Source: JAWUVP01 sp034112285
Lineage (GTDB): Bacteria > Pseudomonadota > Gammaproteobacteria > JABDGN01
Length of the DNA stretch: 35,406 bases
Assembly: GCA_034112285.1 (NCBI GenBank)
Contig: JAWUVP010000006.1
Location: 1-35,406 of the forward strand
Direction of reading: 5' to 3'
The position numbers and the translations under genes are program-made. Below are positions 26,195 to 32,800 of this stretch, piece after piece. The number at the start of each line of letters is the position of its first letter. Within the stretch, counting starts at the first letter, position 1. The notes under the pieces were generated by a model, which saw nothing but the letters and a program-made list of their open reading frames with translations, ran no database searches and was not told where the DNA came from.

Positions 26195-26216
26195 GAGAGA
26201 GAATAAGGAATCCATA

Positions 26217-26309
26217 ATGAATTTATTTGAATTTAACTCACGCTTTCAAGAACGAAAAAGCACATTATATATAAGTGACAAGGCAAAAATGACCTTGCGG
26301 TCATTTTAA
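26217..26309 (+). CDS. Possible 30-codon small ORF
   Basis: ATG with AAGGA seven bases upstream opens a 30-aa frame (MNLFEFNSRFQERK... ending MTLRSF), antisense to the 3' untranslated region of engB. It is basic, without a membrane segment or signal. The ribosome site is good, but no convincing plus-strand promoter is seen and the sequence is not recognised. It may be chance. Otherwise the 280-base gap between tssJ and engB holds only the engB terminator and the T6SS promoter. Confidence 0.25.
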   Translation: MNLFEFNSRFQERKSTLYISDKAKMTLRSF

Positions 26310-26358
26310 AGAGGAATAATAAAAGCTCGGCTATAGCGAAAAATTAACAAAAAAGAAT

Positions 26359-27000
26359 TTACCCAACGATATCTTCAGCATCGTCAACTTCAACATAGCC
26401 CAGTGCAAACCAGTCATCCAAAACCGCCTCACATTTTTCGGCCCCTGTTTTTTTCAAAGCAGAAAACAATTGCACTCGCACCAGCGGTGCATACTCCGCC
26501 AATTCATCGCGCACGGCAAACAAAGTATTGTTAGCTGGATTTTTCTTCAACTTATCCGACTTATTTAACAACACCAACACCGGCAATTCGCAGCTATGCG
26601 CCCATTTGATCATCATCTGGTCATAATCTTTTAACGGATGGCGAATATCCATAATAAGCACAATACCGCGCAAACATTTACGTTCTTGCAGATACGCATT
26701 CAAGGTTTTTTGCCACTGCAACTTCACCGACTCCGGCACCTTAGCATAGCCATAACCAGGCAAATCAATTAAGCGGCGCTCCTCATCGAGGCTAAACACA
26801 TTAATCAACTGCGTACGCCCTGGCGTTTTACTGGTGCGCGCCAAGCTTTTTTGCTGGGTCAACGCGTTCAATACGCTGGATTTACCCGCATTGGAGCGGC
26901 CAGCAAACGCGACCTCATAGCCTTCATCGGCCGTTAGCTGGGATAATTTGGCCGCGCCCAAATCATAAGTCGCTTTGCGGTAATAGGATTTATCGTTCAT
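26359..27000 (-). CDS. engB: Ribosome biogenesis GTP-binding protein EngB (YsxC/YihA)
   Basis: An essential small GTPase needed for assembly of the large ribosomal subunit. At 213 aa it is standard. The G1 loop is GRSNAGKSS (34-42), switch I ends with GRTQ (61-64), G3 is DLPGYGYA (79-86) and G4 is NKSD (146-149). The start agrees with E. coli YihA in distance to the G1 loop. No Shine-Dalgarno site precedes it; instead a perfect TATAAT lies six bases before the ATG, so the mRNA may be leaderless. It is followed by its own strong terminator. Confidence 0.96.
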   Translation of the reverse strand: MNDKSYYRKATYDLGAAKLSQLTADEGYEVAFAGRSNAGKSSVLNALTQQKSLARTSKTPGRTQLINVFSLDEERRLIDLPGYGYAKVPESVKLQWQKTLNAYLQERKCLRGIVLIMDIRHPLKDYDQMMIKWAHSCELPVLVLLNKSDKLKKNPANNTLFAVRDELAEYAPLVRVQLFSALKKTGAEKCEAVLDDWFALGYVEVDDAEDIVG

Positions 27001-27006
27001 ACGCGG

Positions 27007-27012
27007 ATTATA
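27007..27012 (-). promoter_or_regulatory. -10 element of engB, implying a leaderless mRNA
   Basis: Minus-strand TATAAT is followed by CCGCGT and then the engB ATG. Transcription would begin at or within a base of the start codon. A weak -35 (TTCGCA or TCGCAA) lies 17-18 bases upstream. Confidence 0.5.
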
Positions 27013-27043
27013 GCATTGCTAACTGAAATTGCGAAAAATGAAA

Positions 27044-28112
27044 TCACAAACTTTTAACAGCCACTTTGCGAAACCCATTTGTGCCATTGAGGCGAAACCC
27101 ATTAACCCAATAGCCGTGGCTTTGCTCAAAAACAGGCTTGACCTTATAGCCCAACAAGTGAGCCACCACTTTTGAAAGTGCGAATTGGGATACCCATTCT
27201 GGGCGAATTTTATTTTTATCCTGCTTAGCAAAATCCATACTCGCGCCATGCAGCCCTGTCACAATAATAGGGATATTAATCACATTGCGAATTTGGTTAT
27301 TGCCATGCCCATAATAACCATCTTGCTCACCAAGCCCCTCACCATGATCGGAATCATAAATCAAATAGGTGGGCAGCGGTGAACGCTGTTTTAGCACATT
27401 ATAAATTTGCCGATAAACATCATCAATATAACCAATGCAGCTATCATAATTATTAACTTCACGCTCATGAAACTTCGCACCTTTAGGCACTTTGTATTGA
27501 TTAAACGAGGCGGGGTAATTTTGAATATAGGGCGCATGGCAGGCGTGCTCGTGCAGCACAATAAAGTGCGGCTTGTTGAGGTTCACCCCGCGCAAGTAGT
27601 GAACCAAATTAGTAGCCCGCGCAGGGTTTTCTATGCCCATACCAAAATCACTCGCATCCAAATAAGTATGTCATCACATTGAACGAATTAGCATAAATAC
27701 TAAGATCAACGCTTGGCAGGTCACCCAGGCGTGAATTATTTTTTGCCTGATTAAATATATAAAAAATAACTAAGACAATTGTGATGAAGCCAAAAAAGCG
27801 TATTTGTTTGCGCGGGCAAAAAACCTGAGCAACAATAAGCTTAAACCTAAATTTAACGCCTTGGGTACCAACGCTTTAGCAAAGAAAAGCCCAAAATCTG
27901 AAAAAGTCGCCACAAGTTCATGTGTGTCTTGAAACGCTGCCGCAATTTCTTGGGGAGAGTAACAATGCTAATTCAACTTTTTTTATAGTCAATAACACTC
28001 ATAGAAAGGCAGGGTAATAGCCTCAAAATCGACGTAAAAACAATGAGTTAGTGGCTTGAACGAATAGAAAAACCACTAAAATCAGCATTGTTTTACTATT
28101 GATACCTACCAT
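27044..28112 (-). pseudogene. Decayed lipid A phosphoethanolamine transferase (EptA/sulfatase family)
   Basis: The intact 3' part (27044-27661, about 205 codons) encodes the C-terminal half of an alkaline-phosphatase-fold phosphoethanolamine transferase. LHEHACHAPY, DSDHGEGLGE and YGHGNN carry metal-binding His and Asp residues. Upstream on the minus strand, pieces of the N-terminal membrane domain survive in other frames: MLILVVFLFVQATNSLF (from an ATG at 28112), then YSPQEIAAAFQDTHELV (near 27960), then SRLGDLPSVDLSIYANS (near 27710). Between the last piece and the 3' part the segment with the catalytic Thr is missing. Several frameshifts plus a deletion make it non-functional. No other gene is seen between 28113 and 28309. 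Confidence 0.82.
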
Positions 28113-28309
28113 TGCGTAATAAAATATTTTTTCGGATCAATTTTGGGTTATTTTACTCTCACTGCAATTTATATAATTAGATGTATCGAGCTAACCTGTT
28201 GATCTTTTAACTATTTTGATGATCTTGCCCTGCATAGAAAGGTACTTAAAATTCATCTACAACCATGTTATTATCCACTAACATTACTATCGCGCACCAA
28301 GGACTTATT

Positions 28310-28939
28310 ATGAAAAAAATCATCATCAGCTTACTTGCCTTACTACTTAGCTCACAACTCGCCTTTGCAGCCAGCTTCACCGCCGGCAAAGACTACACCG
28401 TGCTTAAGGCCAACGCTCCCAAGCAAGCCCGCGTTGCTGTTATCGAATTTTTTAACTATGGCTGCCCTTGGTGCGCACATGCCGAACCGGCAGTGGAAGC
28501 CTGGCAAAAAACTATCCCCAGCTACATCGATTTTGAACGCGTGCCCGTAGCCTTTGAAAAAGGTTGGGACACTTACTCTAAAGCCTATTTTATTGCCAAA
28601 GCCCTGGGCATTGAAAGCAAAATCACCCCAGCATTATTTACCGCTATTCATGGCAAAGAGAACAAACAATATAACGACTACAGCAGTAATGCCAAAATCA
28701 TTGCCTTCTTCGAACAACACGGCGTAAAACCCAGCGTGGCGCAAAATGCCTTTAGTGCGAACTCCGCAAGCTTAGATTTAAAAGTTAAGCAAGGCACGGC
28801 CACCATGACTAAATATAAAGTCTATGCCATTCCTACTTTTGTGGTGGGCGGGGTGTATACGGTCGGTTTACAACAAGCCAAATCACCGGAACGCTTATTG
28901 CAAATTGTGAATTACTTAGCGGCGTTAGCGCATAAATAA
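28310..28939 (+). CDS. dsbA: Periplasmic thiol:disulfide interchange protein, DsbA family
   Basis: Introduces disulfide bonds into exported proteins. The open frame begins at 28265, but the ATG at 28310 has AAGGA upstream and gives a clean signal peptide (MKKIIISLLALLLSSQLAFA, cleavage before ASF). It encodes 209 aa. The active site is CPWC (Cys52, Cys55) in FFNYGCPWCAHAEP; E. coli DsbA has CPHC. The cis-proline loop is AIPTFVVGG (Pro175). It could serve secreted proteins with paired cysteines such as the one at 7607-8068, though that is a guess. It converges with padR. Confidence 0.93.
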   Translation: MKKIIISLLALLLSSQLAFAASFTAGKDYTVLKANAPKQARVAVIEFFNYGCPWCAHAEPAVEAWQKTIPSYIDFERVPVAFEKGWDTYSKAYFIAKALGIESKITPALFTAIHGKENKQYNDYSSNAKIIAFFEQHGVKPSVAQNAFSANSASLDLKVKQGTATMTKYKVYAIPTFVVGGVYTVGLQQAKSPERLLQIVNYLAALAHK

Positions 28940-29026
28940 GCTTAGTTTTGCCGTAAAGAAATTGTCTGTTATTGCTGGTTCTGTTTCCCTTTTTAGGAAA
29001 AGACACCAGCTTAACAGCTTTACCCC

Positions 29027-29071
29027 ACTGCGAGGAGTAACGTGGCAGGCTTCTGCAGCAATCGCTTTGAG
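29027..29071 (+). repeat. Diverged copy of the REP-like repeat, copy 3
   Basis: TGCGAGGAG, CGTGGCA, CTGC, GCAATCG and GAG occur here in the same order and similar spacing as in the copy at 35081-35131. The first hairpin arm pair is eroded. It lies between convergent dsbA and padR. A 63-codon frame across it is explained by the repeat and is not called. Confidence 0.5.
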
Positions 29072-29105
29072 TATATTGCAAGAGCTGAAGTCATCCCACT
29101 GCAAC

Positions 29106-29654
29106 TCACTCCCTAAGGGCTATTTTTTTAACCGTACTCGCAGCCCAGGCTAACTTTGCCTCAAGCATACGACGTACAAAATCAAGATTGAGTTCAATAC
29201 AAGACACATCTTCGCGAGCACCCAGGTCATCTCTAACATGCTGCACCGTTGCTTGATAATATTGAAACTCACTCTCAATTTGTTTTTGATAATCTTGTAA
29301 TATATTTTGCACGTCTTTTTTAGGCAAAAGAAAGGCATTCGTCAATTTTAATAGCACTTCTTCGCGTGGTGGCGATAAATTAATGGGTTGCTTGAGCCAT
29401 TCTAACAAGGCCTGCTTGCCAGCTTCAGTGATACTATAAACTCGCTTTTCTCTACCGCCACTTTTCAGATCAAGTTGAGAGGTCACCAGCGTCTCTTCCT
29501 CCAACAATTTCAAGTTCGTGTAAATCTGAGCATTACTTTCATTCCAATAAAGGCGTGAAATATGCTGCAATATTTGCTTTAAATCATACCCGCATAATGA
29601 CCGCTTAATCAGCATGCTTAAAATCGCATACTTACTCTTATTTACCTTTGCCAC
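29106..29654 (-). CDS. PadR-family transcriptional regulator
   Basis: A 182-aa PadR protein. An N-terminal winged helix-turn-helix (about residues 8-85: AILSMLIKRSLCGYDLKQIL, NAQIYTNLKLLEEETLV, GREKRVYSITEAGKQAL) is followed by a helical C-terminal dimerisation domain (about 95-178) of the Vir_act_alpha_C kind. It is transcribed divergently from the MFS exporter across a 103-base region holding a promoter and a 10-bp inverted repeat. The usual arrangement is a repressor relieved by a small molecule that the exporter removes; that role is inferred. The ligand is unknown. Confidence 0.93.
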   Translation of the reverse strand: MAKVNKSKYAILSMLIKRSLCGYDLKQILQHISRLYWNESNAQIYTNLKLLEEETLVTSQLDLKSGGREKRVYSITEAGKQALLEWLKQPINLSPPREEVLLKLTNAFLLPKKDVQNILQDYQKQIESEFQYYQATVQHVRDDLGAREDVSCIELNLDFVRRMLEAKLAWAASTVKKIALRE

Positions 29655-29688
29655 TGGATTCTCCCATCTGTCTATACATGGATATTCT

Positions 29689-29733
29689 ACACAGGTATTG
29701 ACACCCCGTCAAAAAGGTTTACCATACCTGTGT
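29689..29733 (+). promoter_or_regulatory. Exporter promoter with overlapping palindromic operator
   Basis: TTGACA (29698-29703), a 16-base spacer and TACCAT (29720-29725) form the promoter of the MFS gene. ACACAGGTAT (29689-29698) and its perfect inverse ATACCTGTGT (29724-29733) abut the -35 and overlap the -10. A third related half-site, AGACCTGTTT, follows just downstream. Binding of the divergently encoded PadR protein here would block RNA polymerase; this is inference. Confidence 0.65.
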
Positions 29734-29757
29734 GTTAGACCTGTTTGGAGTAAAGTA

Positions 29758-30945
29758 ATGAAAACAAAAACCAACCCTTTTTTAATATTAATATTATCAA
29801 TTTGCATCATCACGCCGATGGCGAATGATATGTTCATCCCAGCGCTACCAGAAATGAAGGACTACTTTAATAGTCAGGCCATTCAATATATTGTGCCTAT
29901 TTTTATGTTCGGCTTAGCGCTCGGTCAATTAATTTGTGGCCCAATGTTAGATCGATATGGCCGTAAGCCAATACTCATAACGGGGCTGGTCATCTTTTTT
30001 TGCTCAAGCGCTATCATCATGCTAGCAAACAACATTCAGCTACTATTAGTTGCTCGTTTTATTCAGGCACTTGGCGCTGCTTGTTTAATTCCGGCAACAA
30101 TGGCCGTAGCTCGTGATTCTTATGGTCGTGAGCGACTGGCACAGGTTATTCCCCTTATTATGGGTGCAATCGTGATTATGCCGACCATTGCTCCCCTCTT
30201 CGGGTCTTATCTTACCGCACACTTTAACTGGCGCGCTAACTTCTTGGTTCTCACAATTATTGCCGCCCTTTATTTAGTGATAATTTCTTTTCTATTTCAT
30301 GAAAGCATGTCAAACAAAAACCTTGATTCATTAAAGCTTAAGAAAATGCTGCGCAACTATAAAATACTATTGTCACATAAAAAATTTATCAGCTACGTTT
30401 TCACGGCTGGCTTTTCCTATGGCATTATGTTTGGGTATATTGCTATTTCCCCCTTTCTATTAATTCATGAATTGCATATTCCAGTAGCGAAATTTGGATG
30501 GTACTTTTTTTTATTTGCTATCGTAATTTCCATCGGTTCATTCTCTATCCCAAGTCTCAGCAAAAAATGGGCTTTAGAAAAACTGATGTTAATCGGCTGT
30601 AGCACGAGTTTCGTGGGTGCTGTTTTATTTTTACTAGTGCAACAATTGTTCGCCCCAAGCATCTTTACAATTGTTGGCCCAATGTTTATTATCAGCATTG
30701 GCATTGGTTTGTTGCGGCCCGCTGCTGCCACAAGTGCTCTATGTATCTTTCCCGCAAATTTAGCTGGCTTGAGTAGTTCGGCCTTTAACTTTCTTTCCTT
30801 TTTACTGGGGACGCTCAGCACTCTCATTGTTGCGCAAATGAAAGACACGCCCGCTAACTTTAGCTACTTAATAACAATTTTTGCAACATCTTCACTTTTA
30901 ATCTGTCTATTGGCACAAAAGAAACGATGTTCTAGAACAATGTAG
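29758..30945 (+). CDS. MFS drug exporter, Bcr/CflA type
   Basis: A proton-driven exporter of 395 aa with twelve predicted membrane helices. The frame is open from 29614, but that stretch overlaps padR and the promoter; the ATG at 29758 has GGAG upstream and matches the family start. Asp24 in ANDMFIPALPEM corresponds to the conserved Asp in the first helix of Bcr/CflA proteins. MFS motif A is GPMLDRYGRK (61-70). ARDSYGRERLAQVIPLIMG and IVIMPTIAPLFGSYL are also typical of the bicyclomycin/chloramphenicol exporter family. Substrate not predictable. Regulated by the adjacent PadR protein, by inference. Confidence 0.92.
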   Translation: MKTKTNPFLILILSICIITPMANDMFIPALPEMKDYFNSQAIQYIVPIFMFGLALGQLICGPMLDRYGRKPILITGLVIFFCSSAIIMLANNIQLLLVARFIQALGAACLIPATMAVARDSYGRERLAQVIPLIMGAIVIMPTIAPLFGSYLTAHFNWRANFLVLTIIAALYLVIISFLFHESMSNKNLDSLKLKKMLRNYKILLSHKKFISYVFTAGFSYGIMFGYIAISPFLLIHELHIPVAKFGWYFFLFAIVISIGSFSIPSLSKKWALEKLMLIGCSTSFVGAVLFLLVQQLFAPSIFTIVGPMFIISIGIGLLRPAAATSALCIFPANLAGLSSSAFNFLSFLLGTLSTLIVAQMKDTPANFSYLITIFATSSLLICLLAQKKRCSRTM

Positions 30946-31054
30946 ATAACGCCATGCTGACGCCATCGGTAAGTCTCACTAACTTTTAACTATATTTATA
31001 CTAGGCAATACGAATAAAAGCTAAGTACGTTTTAACATAAAATAAGGAGTCATC

Positions 31055-31477
31055 ATGACTAAAAAAAATAAAGTTAATTTAGATAAAAATATTGTGCGCC
31101 CTGCTGAAGGGTTTCATCGCGCGCTCAATACTGTAAAAAACTTTGAAGAATATACCATTACGTTTTATACAGACGTTTTGGGTGGCACATGGAATAAGAA
31201 TATACGCAGCAGCATAGCTGCCATTATGCCTTGGGCCACGAGCTTGATAGCAAACCACGACGACGCCCCAGCTTTTGCAGATGGACCAGAGCTGGCGTTA
31301 CTTTCTCTTCATGGCATACAGTTTGTATGCAACCTTGAAGAAAATTTCAGTCAAGAAAAACAAAGCGAAGAAAAATCATATTTTGGCTTTATTCTCGACT
31401 CACAGGAAATATTAGCAAAATGTTATTTAGAGTTGAAATCTAAAATCAAAAACTTTAATGACTCTGTTAAAAATTAA
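31055..31477 (+). CDS. VOC/glyoxalase-like protein, first paralogue
   Basis: A 140-aa soluble protein with AAGGAG before its ATG. It resembles one beta-alpha-beta-beta-beta module of the vicinal oxygen chelate (VOC) fold: FYTDVLGG near the start, LLSLHGIQFVCNLEENF, then YFGFILDSQEILAKCYLELKSKI. The same blocks occur in the next gene (FYTEVMGA, FNLHGTEFQCHLDNHF, HFGFNIESIESFKLLHSSLEAKI), so the two are paralogues. This copy has about 30 extra residues after the first strand and lacks the second VOC module, so it may be non-catalytic or pair with its neighbour. It follows the MFS gene by 110 bases. Confidence 0.7.
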   Translation: MTKKNKVNLDKNIVRPAEGFHRALNTVKNFEEYTITFYTDVLGGTWNKNIRSSIAAIMPWATSLIANHDDAPAFADGPELALLSLHGIQFVCNLEENFSQEKQSEEKSYFGFILDSQEILAKCYLELKSKIKNFNDSVKN

Positions 31478-31564
31478 TTATTTGAAAAACATCTAAATTT
31501 CTACCCAGCAACAATCAGTAAAATTATTTTTAATAACAAAGCTGGCAGTTTTTACATCGAAGAT

Positions 31565-32089
31565 ATGTATCAAAACAAAATTGAATATAAATGTTCATCT
31601 ATAATCAACAAGTTCCCCGGTGTTTCCTGCTGGCCGGGCTTAACCAGCTATAAAGCTTGCATCAATGTTTCAAATGAGCAGGCAAACAAAATTAAAATAT
31701 TTTATACTGAGGTGATGGGCGCACTTTTCATTGACGAAAAAGCAGATACGTTAACTTTTAATTTACACGGAACAGAATTTCAATGCCACCTTGATAATCA
31801 CTTTGAATATTTAGAGCATGAAGTAATTGAACCTGCTCACTTTGGTTTCAACATTGAGTCAATAGAGTCCTTCAAGCTTCTCCATAGTTCTCTGGAAGCT
31901 AAAATAAATAAATTAAATAGCACTAACGCCAAAGACAGACCTATTCACAGGGCCAAGATATACCCTATTGCAACGAGAGAAATTTCAGGGTTTGCTCATG
32001 CAGCCTTTTTTGTCCGTGACATGTGCTCTAACTTCTTCGAAATGAAATGCTTTTACCTGGTTGATGAAAAAAAAGCTTGCCCATCGTAA
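31565..32089 (+). CDS. VOC/glyoxalase-like protein, second paralogue
   Basis: A 174-aa protein with both halves of a VOC fold. The N-terminal module carries FYTEVMGALF, FNLHGTEFQCHL and PAHFGFNIES. The C-terminal module holds HAAFFVRDMCSNFFEMKCFY, matching the VOC pattern of a His opening the strand and a Glu closing it (residues that often bind metal). Members include glyoxalase I, dioxygenases and antibiotic-resistance proteins of the fosfomycin/bleomycin types; I cannot choose among them. The ribosome site is weak (GAAG). It is the last gene of the PadR/MFS cassette. A KACPS tail just before the uvrD debris suggests the original end may have been altered. Confidence 0.7.
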   Translation: MYQNKIEYKCSSIINKFPGVSCWPGLTSYKACINVSNEQANKIKIFYTEVMGALFIDEKADTLTFNLHGTEFQCHLDNHFEYLEHEVIEPAHFGFNIESIESFKLLHSSLEAKINKLNSTNAKDRPIHRAKIYPIATREISGFAHAAFFVRDMCSNFFEMKCFYLVDEKKACPS

Positions 32090-32098
32090 GTTAGTTTT

Positions 32099-32253
32099 TA
32101 AGAGAAAGGCGAAAAAGCACAAATGCGCCTAGAAACTTTGGCCAAATTGGTCATCGCCACGCGCCAATTTTCTGCCAATGAAATTGAAGGCACCGAAGAC
32201 TTAACATATCTGCAAGCCTTTTTATCCTCGCATGCTAAGTTGACGGTGGCTTA
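32099..32253 (+). pseudogene. Partial, internally deleted copy of uvrD
   Basis: From about 32099 to 32226 the sequence matches intact uvrD at about 34308-34434 at roughly nine in ten bases. It then jumps to match the very 3' end of uvrD (about 34977-35005), omitting about 540 bases. The jump keeps frame: EKGEKAQMRLETLAKLV ... LQAFLSSHAKLTVA then stop. A stop lies directly before the fragment, so it is not expressed as a helicase. The intergenic palindrome that follows uvrD also follows this copy. Confidence 0.88.
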
Positions 32254-32540
32254 ATTTTTTGATGTCAGATTTCAAGATCTGACCCTCAACCCGCTCACAC
32301 TCTTGGGTGGGGGCATTCGCCAGCAATTCTTGACCATCAAATTGTTCGGCCCGTGCACCTTGGTTTAGTAACATCACATCATCGGTTAACACCCGCTCAC
32401 CATTAACCCCGCAGGTTTTTGAGACGAAGACAGTATCCAAAAAATTTAACTTAAACTTTTTTTCATTTGCTGTTGCACTCAGTAGCACACCGACTAGAGC
32501 AACGCCGCAAATTTTCTATATTCATCCGCTGCGCATAGTG
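32222..32540 (-). pseudogene. Decayed small secreted protein gene
   Basis: On the minus strand a frame reads KICGVALVGVLLSATA, which looks like a signal peptide, then NEKKFKLNFLDTVFVSKTCG and continues to about 32290. Its apparent start (ATG AAT ATA) is out of frame by one base and a stop stands before it. Its 3' end runs into the palindromic unit and then antisense through the uvrD fragment, so the native C-terminus is lost. A second open stretch on the same strand (near 32540-32650: ILPRFSLLADTQVLRADI) may be the remains of another gene. I do not recognise either product. Nothing else is seen up to the uvrD promoter. Confidence 0.45.
32264..32283. repeat. Palindromic unit, copy A
   Basis: GTCAGATTTCAAGATCTGAC: a 7-bp perfect stem (GTCAGAT / ATCTGAC) and 6-base loop, flanked by TTTTTGAT and CC. 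An identical unit follows intact uvrD at 35015-35034. Confidence 0.85.
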
Positions 32541-32763
32541 ACCAAAATCATTTTCATGGCACAACAAAATATCAGCTCGCAACACTTGTGTGTCTGCCAG
32601 TAAACTAAATCTCGGTAGAATTTTCGTTTTACCATGAAAATCAACTGGTTAGTGAGGATTCATTCATAACATAACCACAAATGGTTATATTAACCCCCTT
32701 ATTTTAAACCTTCATGGCTAAAATCACCCCACTTTTTTGTTCATTTCATGCCAGACAAAGCCG

Positions 32764-32792
32764 TTGGTAATGCCCCCTCGACATGCTAAAAT
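32764..32792 (+). promoter_or_regulatory. uvrD promoter, implying a leaderless or near-leaderless mRNA
   Basis: TTGGTA (32764-32769), 17 bases, TAAAAT (32787-32792). Transcription would begin about 32799-32800, immediately before the ATG at 32801. The earlier in-frame ATG (32783) would lie inside the promoter. No Shine-Dalgarno site precedes either ATG. Confidence 0.5.
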
Positions 32793-32800
32793 CGCTAGCT

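Noticed and set aside
28993..29010. Possible terminator between dsbA and padR (TTTCC ... GGAAA)
   Set aside because: Only a 5-bp AT-rich stem with no good T-run on either strand; too weak to call.
28962..29153. 63-codon plus-strand frame between dsbA and padR
   Set aside because: Its middle is a translation of the diverged REP-like repeat and its end overlaps padR; not a gene.
29614..29757. N-terminal extension of the MFS exporter
   Set aside because: It overlaps the padR start, the promoter and the operator, and the ATG at 29758 has a proper ribosome site and the family N-terminus.
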